Source: an uncultured Cocleimonas sp.
GTDB taxonomy: Bacteria > Pseudomonadota > Gammaproteobacteria > Thiotrichales > Thiotrichaceae
Assembly (NCBI RefSeq): GCF_947495625.1
Contig: NZ_CANLZW010000036.1
Location: 1 to 49,152, forward strand
Reading direction: 5' to 3'
DNA length: 49,152 bases
A program made the position numbers and the translations under genes. Of this stretch, positions 1-8,621 are shown one piece after another. The first letter of the stretch is position 1. The number at the start of each line of letters is the position of its first letter. The notes below the pieces were generated by a model. That model had not been told where the DNA came from. It ran no database searches and saw only the letters and a list, made by a program, of their open reading frames with translations.

Positions 1-67
1 GTGAAACGTGTCATCGCCGATGATAGTGTGGGGCTTCCCCATGTGAAAGTAGGTCATCACCAAGTTA
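1..67 (+). rRNA. rrf: 5S ribosomal RNA, 3' part (truncated by window start)
   Basis: The first bases match the 3' half of gammaproteobacterial 5S rRNA: GTGAAACG, then GCCGATGATAGTGTGGGG, then CCCCATGTGAAAGTAGG. The 5' half lies outside the window. The 3' boundary is estimated from where pairing with the missing 5' end should stop. A strong terminator follows directly, so this is the end of an rRNA operon. Confidence 0.93.
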
Positions 68-74
68 TTATCCT

Positions 75-106
75 AAAGCCTGTCTAGTAATAGACAGGCT
101 TTTTTT
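75..106 (+). terminator. Rho-independent terminator of the rRNA operon
   Basis: A perfect stem (AAAGCCTGTCTA / TAGACAGGCTTT) closes a GTAA loop and runs into seven or more T. It sits eight bases after the 5S end. Confidence 0.95.
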
Positions 107-464
107 ATGCCTGAGATTTAGGGAAACATCAGGTTTATACACCGAGCATGTAACACCATCTACTATCCCCAAAACCTACGTTATGACTTATGGCTTTTAT
201 ATGTGAGGTAACGTGACTCTATAAGGAGTTTATCTATTAAAATAAGGGATTACTACGCTATATAAATAAAGGTAGATGAAACTCACATAGATAAAAGCTT
301 GAGGAATTTACTGTTTACGCATTTTTATAAAAAGAATAACGGTTGATTTTGATTAGTGACTATTAAGGATTATCAACAGCCCAAACAGCTAGAAAAAGAT
401 ATCTAGTGTGGTTGTTAACATGAGTAGGATTGCTCAATGATATTGCACTTATTTACTAAATTAT
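107..464. other. Intergenic stretch with no recognisable gene
   Basis: About 360 bases between the rRNA terminator and the first dispersed repeat copy. The region is AT-rich with stops in all frames. I see no convincing ORF with a ribosome site and no RNA fold beyond short, distant inverted repeats. Confidence 0.6.
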
Positions 465-492
465 AAAAAAGTGCCTGAAAGTAGGGGGTGAC
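465..492 (-). repeat. Dispersed AAGTAGGGGGGTG-family repeat, copy 1 (5 G)
   Basis: A-tract, GTGCCT, then AAAGTAGGGGGTGAC. The G-run is five instead of six. The C-rich strand reads along the minus strand, that is, downstream of the lipoprotein gene at 564-869. Strand is given as that of the C-rich sense. Confidence 0.85.
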
Positions 493-510
493 ATAGTTAA
501 TTCAAATAAA

Positions 511-546
511 CGGAAATGCTGTCTATTTAAATAGAATGCATTTCCG
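511..546 (-). terminator. Palindromic terminator after the small lipoprotein gene
   Basis: Arms CGGAAATGC and GCATTTCCG flank the perfect palindrome CTATTTAAATAG, making a nearly continuous 36-base hairpin. On the minus strand it is followed by a T-rich stretch. It lies 18 bases after the stop of the minus-strand lipoprotein gene. Confidence 0.75.
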
Positions 547-563
547 AGTGAATTAGGTTCGTA

Positions 564-869
564 TTAATTGATTTGTTTTCTTAAGGTTGAAATACGCTGG
601 GTTAAGGAGTTATATCTTTTTAATTGAATGTCAGAGAGCACTTTTTTGTTGTCTCTTAGTGTTAATAAATAAGCACCTGCAGTATCTAAATTTTGTTTGG
701 CGTATTGTATCGGGTTTGGTCCTGCATTATTAGACAGTACTCTTTCCGCATCTAATATCAAATCTTCAACTGAATTTAATCTGCTGGTTTGAACAGGTGC
801 GTTACTACATCCTACAAGTAGTGTTGTTGTTAAAACTGTAGTAAAGAGTATTTTTGAAACGGTAATCAC
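564..869 (-). CDS. Small lipoprotein of unknown function
   Basis: 101 residues. The N-terminus is a lipoprotein signal peptide: a basic start, a hydrophobic stretch and the lipobox LLVGC, with Cys21 as the expected acylated residue. The mature part is polar and mostly helical, with many Leu/Asn/Gln, and has no enzyme motif I recognise. Its position in a helical, hydrophilic form suggests a periplasmic or outer-membrane-anchored protein, which is an inference. It is a single-gene unit on the minus strand, with its own hairpin terminator and repeat copy 1 downstream. The call as lipoprotein is firm; the function is unknown. Confidence 0.8.
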   Translation of the reverse strand: MITVSKILFTTVLTTTLLVGCSNAPVQTSRLNSVEDLILDAERVLSNNAGPNPIQYAKQNLDTAGAYLLTLRDNKKVLSDIQLKRYNSLTQRISTLRKQIN

Positions 870-1019
870 TTGTTTCCTCCGATTATATTAAATGAGATAT
901 TTTAAAAGAGAATAAAGGATAATCCATGAGTTCAAACTATGGAAGATCTAAACCTTTAAATTGCATAGGTTTTTTGTCTTTCAAATCAAGCGTCTAAATA
1001 TTCAAACGTATTCTCTTGT

Positions 1020-1048
1020 AAAAAAATGCCTTAAAGTAGGGGGGTGAC
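1020..1048 (-). repeat. Dispersed repeat, copy 2, abutting the psd stop codon
   Basis: A-tract, TGCCTT, then AAAGTAGGGGGGTGAC. It ends against the psd stop codon (1049-1051 on the plus strand), so the psd transcript runs straight into the C-rich strand and then a U-tract. Confidence 0.95.
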
Positions 1049-1900
1049 TTAACTCATAGAGAGTCTTTCACCTAATTTAAGTGTCTGATCTACAGCTAAT
1101 GAATCACTTAATTTTGGTGCGTTGCTCTGGAAAACCAGGATGACTGTGGAGCCCATATTAAAACGCCCCATCTCTTTGCCTTTATTGAGTTGAATATCTT
1201 TTGATTTATAAGATTTACCGGTAATGGTTTCGCCTTTTGGCGGTGTAATTAGCCCGTGCCATACTGTTTCTATGGCAGCTACATTGATTGCACCGACTAA
1301 AACCATAGCCATTGAACCATACTCAGTATCGAAACTAGCGACAACGCGTTCATTTCTGGCAAAGATGCTTTTGACGGTTTTAACTGTATGCTTGGCAACA
1401 CTGAATAGACGACCTGGGATATGTACTTGCTCTTTCAATTTACCTGTACATGGCATATGGATGCGATGGTAATCTCGTGGTGATAGATAAATAGTAATAA
1501 ACTGACCATTATCATAGAGCTTTGCTCTTTCCTTATTCCCACCAAGTAATTGCTCTAAACTATATGTGATGCCCTTAGCTTGTAACAGTTGGCCGTCCTT
1601 AATATCTCCAAATTCACTAATTGTGCCATCAACAGGACTTACTATTTGAGTATCAGCAATCGGTCTTAAGCCTTCTTTTAGTTCTCTTGTAAAAAACTCA
1701 TTGAAAGTGGAGTAACTAGCAGGGTCAGAGTTTTTTGCTTCATCTAAATTCACATCAAACGCTTTGCTAAACAAAGTGATCGCTTTTGGCACAAATGGCG
1801 ATTTAATACGCGTTAATTTAAATACGGTACGTGAAATAAAATGGTGCGGTAATGCGTATAGCGCGCCTGACTTGAGATAATCCGTTAGAGAAGCATTCAT
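1049..1900 (-). CDS. psd: Phosphatidylserine decarboxylase proenzyme
   Basis: 283 residues. The enzyme decarboxylates phosphatidylserine to phosphatidylethanolamine on the inner face of the cytoplasmic membrane. It is made as a proenzyme that cuts itself to create a pyruvoyl cofactor. Family motifs seen are SPVDGTISEFG, YLSPRDYHRIHMP, and near the C-terminus GRFNMGSTVILVF, whose Gly-Ser bond is the self-cleavage site (LGST in most homologues, MGST here). The length is slightly short for the family but all catalytic blocks are present. It stands alone on the minus strand, divergent from prmB. Its stop codon touches repeat copy 2, and no other terminator is visible. Confidence 0.97.
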   Translation of the reverse strand: MNASLTDYLKSGALYALPHHFISRTVFKLTRIKSPFVPKAITLFSKAFDVNLDEAKNSDPASYSTFNEFFTRELKEGLRPIADTQIVSPVDGTISEFGDIKDGQLLQAKGITYSLEQLLGGNKERAKLYDNGQFITIYLSPRDYHRIHMPCTGKLKEQVHIPGRLFSVAKHTVKTVKSIFARNERVVASFDTEYGSMAMVLVGAINVAAIETVWHGLITPPKGETITGKSYKSKDIQLNKGKEMGRFNMGSTVILVFQSNAPKLSDSLAVDQTLKLGERLSMS

Positions 1901-1982
1901 TTAGTTAAGATCGTTTAATTAGTTAATGAAATAAAGCATAAAAATAGGATAATACGGCATTCGTTAAAGGGAAACTATAGTG

Positions 1983-2909
1983 ATGACAAAACAGATTGCA
2001 GATTATGATGCGGCTATCAAAGAGCTTTCAACACTGACCGATTTTATGCGTTGGGGAGCGAGCCGATTTGTAGATGCTGAATTAAGTTATTCGCATGGTA
2101 TGTCTTCGCCTTTGGATGAATCAGTTTATCTTGTTTTACGAGCTTTAAACCTTCCTGTCGATACTCCTAATGTTTACTGGCAATCAAACCTGACAGCAGC
2201 AGAAAAAGAGTCAATTCTATCTTTAATAAAAAGAAGAATTGAAGAAAGAGTGCCCGCTGCTTATTTAATTAAAGAGGGATGGTTTGCCGGTTTGCAGTTT
2301 TTCATTGATGAACGGGTATTAGTGCCTCGTTCTCCGATAGCTGAATTAGTAGAAAACCAATTTCAACCCTGGGTAATGCCGGATGAAGTTGAGAATATAT
2401 TAGACCTTTGTACCGGCAGTGGTTGTATTGGAATTGCCTGTGCTTATGCATTTCCTTATGCAGAAGTAGATTTGGCTGATCTATCTGAAGATGCTTTGGA
2501 TGTGGCTAGAATTAATATAGAAAAACATGATGCATCGGAGCAGGTTACTGCGATCCAGTCAGATCTTTTTTCGAATATAGGTGAACGCCGTTACGACATT
2601 ATTGTGACTAACCCCCCTTATGTTGATAAGGATGATATTGATGACATGTCCGATGAGTTTCATCATGAACCTGAGCTTGGCTTGAGTTCTGGTAACGACG
2701 GATTAGATTGTACTCGTCAAATTCTTGCGCAAGCTTCTGAATATCTAAATGATGAAGGTATTCTAGTCGTTGAAGTGGGTAATAGTCAGCATGCTTTAGT
2801 GCAAGAGTTTCCTCATGTTCCTTTTCAATGGATAGAGTTTGAAAGAGGGGGGGATGGCGTCTTTATGTTAACCAAGAAGCAACTTCAGGAATTTATTACC
2901 AATAATTAA
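1983..2909 (+). CDS. prmB: Ribosomal protein uL3 glutamine N5-methyltransferase
   Basis: About 308 residues. It methylates a glutamine of ribosomal protein L3 using S-adenosylmethionine. The Rossmann SAM motif is LDLCTGSGCIGIA. The catalytic NPPY motif appears as TNPPYVDKDD, and the following DEFHHEPELGL block separates PrmB from PrmC. A C-terminal GGDGVFML is also typical. The start could be the ATG at 1983 or the GTG directly before it at 1980; an AAGGGA ribosome site lies 7-10 bases upstream. It is divergent from psd and transcribed toward lpxC, which has its own candidate promoter. Confidence 0.95.
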   Translation: MTKQIADYDAAIKELSTLTDFMRWGASRFVDAELSYSHGMSSPLDESVYLVLRALNLPVDTPNVYWQSNLTAAEKESILSLIKRRIEERVPAAYLIKEGWFAGLQFFIDERVLVPRSPIAELVENQFQPWVMPDEVENILDLCTGSGCIGIACAYAFPYAEVDLADLSEDALDVARINIEKHDASEQVTAIQSDLFSNIGERRYDIIVTNPPYVDKDDIDDMSDEFHHEPELGLSSGNDGLDCTRQILAQASEYLNDEGILVVEVGNSQHALVQEFPHVPFQWIEFERGGDGVFMLTKKQLQEFITNN

Positions 2910-2995
2910 TAGTGTTTCAGATCCAACTTATCATTTGATGCGTTATGATAGTCATATCTGAACTTTTTAGTGTAAATAGATTCTTAAATTAAGTG

Positions 2996-3004
2996 TGATA
3001 TAAT
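2996..3004 (+). promoter_or_regulatory. Extended -10 promoter element, candidate for lpxC
   Basis: TGATATAAT matches the extended -10 consensus TGnTATAAT exactly. It lies about 90 bases before the lpxC start. No good -35 is seen at the usual distance, which extended -10 promoters can tolerate. Confidence 0.5.
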
Positions 3005-3095
3005 AATTTGTTAAGCATTCAGTAAAGTATATTGCGTTATTCTCGCTTAATCATTAGTTAAATAATAGACAAATCAATCGGTCTCAGGGGACATT

Positions 3096-4010
3096 GTGCT
3101 AGCTCAAAGAACATTAAAAAGCATTGTTAATACAGTGGGTATAGGACTGCATTCTGGCAAACGAGTCAATCTGACATTGCGTCCAGCTGCTGCAAATACG
3201 GGCATTGTATTTACACGTGTAGATCTCGATCCTCCTGTAGAAATCATAGCAACACCTGAAGCTGTCGGTGAAACTGTACTTAGTACAACCTTAGTGAAAG
3301 ATGGTGTTAAAGTTTCTACGATCGAACACTTGATGTCAGCATTTGCAGGTTTAGGTATTGATAATGTATATGTTGATCTTGATGCGGCAGAAGTTCCCAT
3401 TATGGATGGCAGTGCTGCTCCCTTTATATTTCTCATTCAATCTGCTGGTATCGATACCTTATCTCGCCCCAAGAAGTTAGTTAGAATCAAGAAACCTATT
3501 CGCTTCGAAAACAACGCTGGTTGGGCTGAGCTGACTCCTTATGAAGGTTTCAAGGTTTCATTCGAAATTGATTTTGATCACCCTGCGGTAAAAGATACGA
3601 AACAAACACTAGAACATGATTTATCAATAGAGTCATACAACAGTGAAATTAGTCGTGCCAGAACCTTTGGATTTATGCGTGATGTTGAAATGCTCCGTTC
3701 AATGAATTTAGGTTTAGGCGGTAATTTCGGAAACGCTGTGGTTCTCGATGAATATCGAGTTCTTAATAAAGATGGGCTACGCTACAACGATGAGTTTGTT
3801 AAACATAAAATGCTTGATGCAATCGGTGATCTTTATACTTTAGGTTATGGCATTATCGGTGCGTATCATGGTCATAAATCTGGTCATGCAATTAATAACT
3901 TACTATTATTAGAATTATTAAAAAATAAAGAAAGTTGGGAAGTTGTGACACTGACTTCTGATGAAAAACCGCCACAATTATATGTTGGTGATAACTGCTT
4001 GCTTGCCTAG
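3096..4010 (+). CDS. lpxC: UDP-3-O-acyl-N-acetylglucosamine deacetylase
   Basis: 304 residues, full length. It catalyses the committed, zinc-dependent deacetylation step of lipid A synthesis in the cytoplasm. Conserved blocks: [18 protein letters not shown], the zinc histidine in [14 protein letters not shown] (about His78), [20 protein letters not shown], and [10 protein letters not shown] with the other zinc ligands. The catalytic histidine lies in GHKSGHA. The start is GTG with a CAGGGG site upstream, which matches the family N-terminus. The lpxC-to-secA neighbourhood is conserved in gammaproteobacteria, but E. coli secM is absent; a DciA-like gene, an M23 peptidase and a structured leader lie in between. 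Repeat copy 3 follows the stop by 40 bases. Confidence 0.98.
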   Translation: MLAQRTLKSIVNTVGIGLHSGKRVNLTLRPAAANTGIVFTRVDLDPPVEIIATPEAVGETVLSTTLVKDGVKVSTIEHLMSAFAGLGIDNVYVDLDAAEVPIMDGSAAPFIFLIQSAGIDTLSRPKKLVRIKKPIRFENNAGWAELTPYEGFKVSFEIDFDHPAVKDTKQTLEHDLSIESYNSEISRARTFGFMRDVEMLRSMNLGLGGNFGNAVVLDEYRVLNKDGLRYNDEFVKHKMLDAIGDLYTLGYGIIGAYHGHKSGHAINNLLLLELLKNKESWEVVTLTSDEKPPQLYVGDNCLLA

Positions 4011-4050
4011 TTAGTTTTTGGCGTTTAGATAGAAGCTCTTTAGATTTAAA

Positions 4051-4080
4051 GTCACCCCCCACCTTTTAGGCACTTTTTTT
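4051..4080 (+). repeat. Dispersed repeat, copy 3 (CACCCCCCACCTT variant)
   Basis: On the plus strand GTCACCCCCCACCTTTTAGG is followed by CAC and eight T, 40 bases after the lpxC stop. It uses the GGT variant (AAGGTGGGGGGTG) shared with copies 7 and 19. It sits between the convergent lpxC and DciA-like genes. A weak CCT/AGG stem plus the T-run could terminate lpxC. Confidence 0.9.
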
Positions 4081-4136
4081 TATTTGAAACACTATCATTC
4101 AGCTAGGAAATTCTATACTGAATATTTCTGGTTGTT

Positions 4137-4553
4137 TTACTGTTTATTCTTATTTTCAGTTAGTTTAAGTAAAGACTTCCTCAGTTCTTCATCATCGATT
4201 TCTTCCGCAATATTCGCAAGAATCTTGCTGGACTTTTCGCCGATTTCAAACAATTTATTATCTGATTTCACTGGTGCTGCCGAAGGTGGAACTATCTTTA
4301 CTTTAGTTTTCTTTAGCTCTAGCAAAAAATGCTTATTCATTTCTGCACAAATGACATTCATTTGATATTGAAGTTGAGTCCCCAGGTAAGGATTGTCTGT
4401 CAATAAAGTGAGTTGTTGCTGTTTGGTGATCACCCAAAGATTATGCTTGGATTTATCTAAGTGCATCAGTTTATACACAAAATCTGACAGCTTGTCGTAA
4501 TTTTTTATACTTCCGGTCAGTTGGGAGTTAACGAGTTGATTAATATTCTTCAT
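4137..4553 (-). CDS. dciA: DciA-like DUF721 protein (probable replicative helicase loader/operator)
   Basis: 138 residues. The N-terminal half carries the DUF721 pattern LWVITKQQQLTLLTDNP followed by LGTQLQYQMNVI, the short KH-like fold of DciA. DciA assists loading of the DnaB helicase in bacteria that lack DnaC. The C-terminal tail is Lys-rich and low in complexity, as in other DciA proteins. Location between lpxC and an M23 peptidase near secA is the classic position of this gene in gammaproteobacteria. It is divergent from the M23 gene with only 44 bases between starts. Assignment rests on pattern and context; sequence conservation in this family is low. Confidence 0.8.
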   Translation of the reverse strand: MKNINQLVNSQLTGSIKNYDKLSDFVYKLMHLDKSKHNLWVITKQQQLTLLTDNPYLGTQLQYQMNVICAEMNKHFLLELKKTKVKIVPPSAAPVKSDNKLFEIGEKSSKILANIAEEIDDEELRKSLLKLTENKNKQ

Positions 4554-4597
4554 TGTAGCGACTTTCGTATGGATACGATCTAGAACTGAAGCATATC

Positions 4598-5512
4598 ATG
4601 AAAGTTATCTTCTTAAGTGACAATGGACGTCACCACCAAAAATATACAGTGAAGCTGTGGTCGCATATTATTTTACCTCTATCGTTATTAACACTATTTG
4701 TTATTACGTCATTTGCGGCAAGTAATTACTATTCTAAATATAGTGATGAAAAATTACAGGTTTCTCATAATGAAAAAAGATTACTGAATAAATTCGACCT
4801 TTTATTAAAAAAAGCTTCAGCTCTGGAAGCAGAAATAGACCGCCTGAATACCTTAGGTAAAACCATTGCTACCAATAGCAATATTGATATTTCGGCTTTT
4901 CATCTTGAAAAAGAACCTGCAAGAGGCGGGTATATCTCAACTAAAGACAATTTAGATCTAGATGCCGTTAATGAAACTGATTTAGTGAGAAGCATCGAAT
5001 TGATAGAAAGTCGCCTAAAACGACAGAAAGTTAGTTTCCAAAAGCTAAATAAAATTTCAAATAAAGCGAATAACTTTTCAAAAGCTTCATTTTCAGGTGT
5101 CGGATTTTATTCTAGTCCTGTTAAAAAAGGCTATATCTCATCTACTTTCGGTAAACGTCGCGATCCAATAAACGGTCATCAACGTCATCATAACGGGATT
5201 GATATAGCGGCAAAGCTAGGCACGGAAATTAATACCATAGGAAGTGGTTTTGTTACTTTTGCGGGTAGGAAAGGTGGTTATGGCAATGTCGTTGAGATTC
5301 ACCATTCGGACGCTTTAAAAAGCCGCTATGCACATTTACGTAAAATACTCGTAAAGAAAGGTGACGTGGTTCATAAAGGGGAGAATATCGCTACAATGGG
5401 TAAAACTGGAAGAGCGACGGGACCCCATCTACATTTAGAAGTCTGGGAAAATGATAAGCCGACTAATCCAGAAGGATTTATTAATATCGCTTTGAAAAAC
5501 CTTAAAAAATAA
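4598..5512 (+). CDS. Membrane-anchored M23 peptidase (LytM-type endopeptidase)
   Basis: 304 residues. One N-terminal transmembrane helix (about residues 24-43) is followed by a coiled-coil-prone region (about 55-160) and a C-terminal M23 domain. Zinc motifs are intact: HHNGIDIA (HxxxD) and HLHLEVW (HxH), with the family block SRYAHL between them. Such proteins cut peptidoglycan cross-links or, when degenerate, activate amidases; here the metal ligands are all present, so hydrolase activity is likely. It faces the periplasm. The gene lies between the DciA-like gene and secA, a common arrangement in this group. Cell wall remodelling is the likely role, and the exact bond cut is not known. Confidence 0.93.
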   Translation: MKVIFLSDNGRHHQKYTVKLWSHIILPLSLLTLFVITSFAASNYYSKYSDEKLQVSHNEKRLLNKFDLLLKKASALEAEIDRLNTLGKTIATNSNIDISAFHLEKEPARGGYISTKDNLDLDAVNETDLVRSIELIESRLKRQKVSFQKLNKISNKANNFSKASFSGVGFYSSPVKKGYISSTFGKRRDPINGHQRHHNGIDIAAKLGTEINTIGSGFVTFAGRKGGYGNVVEIHHSDALKSRYAHLRKILVKKGDVVHKGENIATMGKTGRATGPHLHLEVWENDKPTNPEGFINIALKNLKK

Positions 5513-5576
5513 CTAATAGTCAGAATTAGATAATAATAAAAACAAGTCATTAAGGTACTTAACTGTTTAGTTGTAA

Positions 5577-5582
5577 TATAAT
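5577..5582 (+). promoter_or_regulatory. TATAAT, candidate -10 for the secA transcript
   Basis: A perfect TATAAT about 65 bases after the M23 gene and about 50 bases before the structured leader. No good -35 is seen at 16-18 bases. If used, the transcript would carry the whole hairpin leader. Confidence 0.3.
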
Positions 5583-5632
5583 GCGCTTTTTTATATGCGG
5601 GTTGCTCTTGTATTACGTAGAAAAACCCCTAT

Positions 5633-5795
5633 ATCAAACACTATTCTGCAAATTTCTCGTGGGGACGAGTGATTAGTTATTAAATGAGATTTTGCACGAA
5701 ATGTTTGATGGATTAAAATGGTGTAAAGCATCCAGATTTCTCCTAAAAATGCGGTAGATAGCCGTGCTATTCACCTTGTTTTTAAGAAAAATCTG
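5633..5795 (+). promoter_or_regulatory. Highly structured secA leader: two consecutive nested hairpins
   Basis: First structure: ATCAAACA (5633-5640) pairs with TGTTTGAT (5702-5709), TGCAAA (5647-5652) with TTTGCA (5691-5696), and CTCGT/ACGAG (5656-5669) closes a GGGG loop. Second structure: CAGATTT (5733-5739) pairs with AAATCTG (5789-5795), and TAAAAA (5744-5749) with TTTTTA (5779-5784). The second structure's tip hairpin is GGTAGATAG (5753-5761) against CTATTCACC (5767-5775) around CCGTG. Nesting of six complementary arm pairs in 163 bases is unlikely to be chance. No T-run follows, so this is not a plain terminator. It may take the place of SecM-type control of secA; that is an inference. 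Confidence 0.55.
5701..5757 (+). CDS. Possible 18-residue leader peptide ahead of secA
   Basis: ATG at 5701 opens an 18-codon frame with the product MFDGLKWCKASRFLLKMR. It starts at the 3' arm of the first leader hairpin and ends inside the second, so its translation would disturb both. I see no clear ribosome site, so this is only a possibility. E. coli secA is preceded by secM, but this peptide has no visible likeness to it. Confidence 0.15.
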   Translation: MFDGLKWCKASRFLLKMR

Positions 5796-5876
5796 AAATT
5801 TACGCGTATTTTATTTCATCATGGTTTCGCGCAATGATCCCTAAATATTCCGGTTATCCGGGGGAAAAAAATAAAT

Positions 5877-8621
5877 ATGTTCGGAAAAGTTACCAAAAAG
5901 CTCTTTGGTAGTCGTAATGACAGACTGGTTAAGGCTTATACCAAAAATACTAAAATAATCGCAGGTCTGGATGAAGAATATTCAGCTTTAACTGATGAAC
6001 AACTAAAGGCGAAGACACAAGATTTCAGAAAAAGACTGAAAGACGGTGCAACGCTTGAAGAATTGTTGCCTGAGGCATTTGCTACTGTTCGTGAGGCTGG
6101 TAAAAGAACCATGGGAATGCGTCATTACGACGTACAAATGATTGGTGGAATGGTCCTCAACGAAGGCAAGATTTGTGAGATGCGTACGGGTGAGGGTAAA
6201 ACCTTAGTTGCTACTCTGGCTGCCTATCTTAATGCGCTACCTGAAAAAGGTGTGCATGTTATTACAGTCAATGACTACCTGGCTCGACGCGATGCAGAGT
6301 GGATGGCTAAACTATATGGTTTCCTTGGTTTAACGACAGGTATCATTGTTAATGGGATGGATCAGGCACAACGCCAGCAAGCCTATCAATGTGATATTAC
6401 TTACGGCACCAACAATGAATTCGGCTTTGATTATCTCCGCGATAATATGGCTCATCAAAAAGATGAACGTGTTCAACGCGAATTAAACTTTGCGATCGTG
6501 GATGAGGTTGACTCAATCCTTATCGATGAAGCTAGAACGCCACTGATTATTTCTGGTGCAGCTGAAGATTCTTCCGAACTCTATGCGTCAATTAATAAAA
6601 TCGTTCCCAGCCTTAAACGTCAAGAAGGCGAAGACGAAGAAAATATCACCGTACCAGGTGACTTCACTGTTGATGAGAAAGGTAAGCAAATATTCCTCAC
6701 AGATGATGGTCATGAAACGGCAGAAGAGCTTTTACAGAAAGCTGGGATATTAGCTGAAGGACAAGGACTCTATGATAGTTCTAGCATATCAGTATTGCAT
6801 CACTTTAATGCCGCACTGCGAGCACATAACCTTTTTCAGAAAAACGTAGATTACATCGTCACTGATAATGAAATTGTTATCGTTGATGAATTCACTGGTC
6901 GAACAATGCCTGGAAGACGTTGGTCTGAAGGTTTGCATCAGGCTGTTGAAGCTAAAGAAGGCGTTCATATCAATGCCGAAAACCAGACGATGGCTTCTAT
7001 CACATTCCAGAACTATTTCCGTTTATACGACAAATTATCAGGGATGACAGGAACGGCTGATACCGAAGCATTCGAGCTTCAAGAAATCTATGGTTTAGAA
7101 GTGGTTGTTATTCCTGGAAACAAGCCATTGGCTCGTGAAGACGGTAATGACTTGGTATACATGTCTGAGGAAGAAAAATATCAGGCAATCGCAGAAGAAA
7201 TCGAATACTGCCAGAAGAAAGGACAACCAGTCTTAGTAGGTACAGCTTCAATTGAAACATCTGAGGTGCTTTCTCGATTACTTAATGAAAAAGGCATCAA
7301 GCACGAAGTATTGAATGCTAAGCAGCACGAACGTGAAGCAAATATTATCGAAAATGCGGGTCAGCCAGGTGCTTTGACAATAGCTACTAACATGGCAGGT
7401 CGTGGTACCGATATCGTTTTAGGTGGATCGCTGGATGCTGACCTAAGAGAATTAGGTGAAGATGCGACTGAGGCACAAAAAGAAGCCGCAAAAGCTGAAT
7501 GGCAGAAGCGTCACGATGCAGTAATTGCCGCAGGCGGTTTACATATTATCGGTACAGAACGTCACGAATCGCGTCGTATTGATAATCAGTTACGTGGACG
7601 TGCTGCTCGTCAGGGTGATCCTGGTTCTTCTCGCTTCTTCTTATCTCTGGAAGATAACTTAATGCGTATATTTGCCTCGGATCGTGTGAAAGCGATTATG
7701 CAGCGCCTAGGTATGGAGAAAGGGCAGGCGATTGAAGCAAAAATGGTAAGTAAGTCTATTGAAAATGCCCAGCGTAAAGTTGAGGGACATAACTTTGATA
7801 TTCGTAAAAACCTGCTTGAATACGATGATGTTGCTAACGATCAACGTAAAGTGATCTACGAGCAACGTGCAGAGCTTCTTGAAGCTGCGGACGTTGAAGA
7901 GTCGGTAGCTTCATTCATCGAAGATGTGGTTGAAAGTACTATTGATAAATATATTCCACGTCAAAGCATCGATGAGCAATGGGATATTGCAGGCTTAACC
8001 AAGTACCTTAAAGAAGAAATGTCAGTAGATCTTGATATTCAAGGTTGGCTGGATTCTGATGATGAGTTGCACGAAGAACCCTTGAGAGAGAGAATTCTTC
8101 AGTCAATTCAGGGGAATATCAAAGTCAAAGAAGATTTGATTAGCTCTGAGCGTATGCGTGAATTAGAGCGTGATGTGATGTTGCATGTTGTGGATACGCA
8201 TTGGAAAGAACATTTGGCTGCAATGGATTATCTACGTCAGAGTGTTGGATTACGTGGCTATGCGCAAAAGAACCCAAAACAGGAATTTAAGCGTGAAGCT
8301 TATGAAATGTTCGAAGAGTTGTTGGGTAAAATCAAAACAGACGTGGTGACTTTCTTAACTCGACTAGAGATTACCGTTCCTGAAGATTTAGAAGCGATTG
8401 AAGAAGAGCAAAGACTTTTACAAGAGCAAGATGATGTCGACCTGGATTTTGTCCACGCTGATGCAGAAAGCGCTTTAGGGTCAAGTGATCCTGCTACTGA
8501 TTTGCCACCACCTGAGGCTATGAAGCCGTTTAAGCGTGATGTTGAAAAAGTAGGACGTAATGATCCGTGTCCTTGTGGCTCTGGAAAAAAATATAAACAA
8601 TGCCATGGAAAGCTAGCCTAA
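5877..8621 (+). CDS. secA: Protein translocase ATPase SecA
   Basis: 914 residues, full length. SecA is the ATP-driven motor that pushes unfolded precursor proteins through SecYEG. Seen in order: Walker [14 protein letters not shown] (about residues 102-114), Walker [16 protein letters not shown], the precursor-binding and second nucleotide domains with [27 protein letters not shown], the helical scaffold, and a C-terminal zinc-binding tail [14 protein letters not shown] that contacts SecB and ribosomes. The start has a GGGGG-containing site upstream. A long structured leader precedes it. argJ begins on the base right after the stop codon, so the two are translationally coupled. Confidence 0.99.
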   Translation: MFGKVTKKLFGSRNDRLVKAYTKNTKIIAGLDEEYSALTDEQLKAKTQDFRKRLKDGATLEELLPEAFATVREAGKRTMGMRHYDVQMIGGMVLNEGKICEMRTGEGKTLVATLAAYLNALPEKGVHVITVNDYLARRDAEWMAKLYGFLGLTTGIIVNGMDQAQRQQAYQCDITYGTNNEFGFDYLRDNMAHQKDERVQRELNFAIVDEVDSILIDEARTPLIISGAAEDSSELYASINKIVPSLKRQEGEDEENITVPGDFTVDEKGKQIFLTDDGHETAEELLQKAGILAEGQGLYDSSSISVLHHFNAALRAHNLFQKNVDYIVTDNEIVIVDEFTGRTMPGRRWSEGLHQAVEAKEGVHINAENQTMASITFQNYFRLYDKLSGMTGTADTEAFELQEIYGLEVVVIPGNKPLAREDGNDLVYMSEEEKYQAIAEEIEYCQKKGQPVLVGTASIETSEVLSRLLNEKGIKHEVLNAKQHEREANIIENAGQPGALTIATNMAGRGTDIVLGGSLDADLRELGEDATEAQKEAAKAEWQKRHDAVIAAGGLHIIGTERHESRRIDNQLRGRAARQGDPGSSRFFLSLEDNLMRIFASDRVKAIMQRLGMEKGQAIEAKMVSKSIENAQRKVEGHNFDIRKNLLEYDDVANDQRKVIYEQRAELLEAADVEESVASFIEDVVESTIDKYIPRQSIDEQWDIAGLTKYLKEEMSVDLDIQGWLDSDDELHEEPLRERILQSIQGNIKVKEDLISSERMRELERDVMLHVVDTHWKEHLAAMDYLRQSVGLRGYAQKNPKQEFKREAYEMFEELLGKIKTDVVTFLTRLEITVPEDLEAIEEEQRLLQEQDDVDLDFVHADAESALGSSDPATDLPPPEAMKPFKRDVEKVGRNDPCPCGSGKKYKQCHGKLA

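Noticed and set aside
42-60. The 5S rRNA end contains TGAAAGTAGG, similar to the dispersed repeat core.
   Set aside because: This part of 5S is conserved across bacteria and lacks the G6 run. The ten-base overlap is probably chance.
2609-2624. CCCCCC run in prmB.
   Set aside because: It encodes the catalytic NPPY motif; only the C6 matches.
2845-2866. G7 run (AAAGAGGGGGGGATGG) in prmB resembling the repeat.
   Set aside because: It encodes ERGGDGVFM, which is conserved in PrmB, and lacks the AAGTA and GTG parts.
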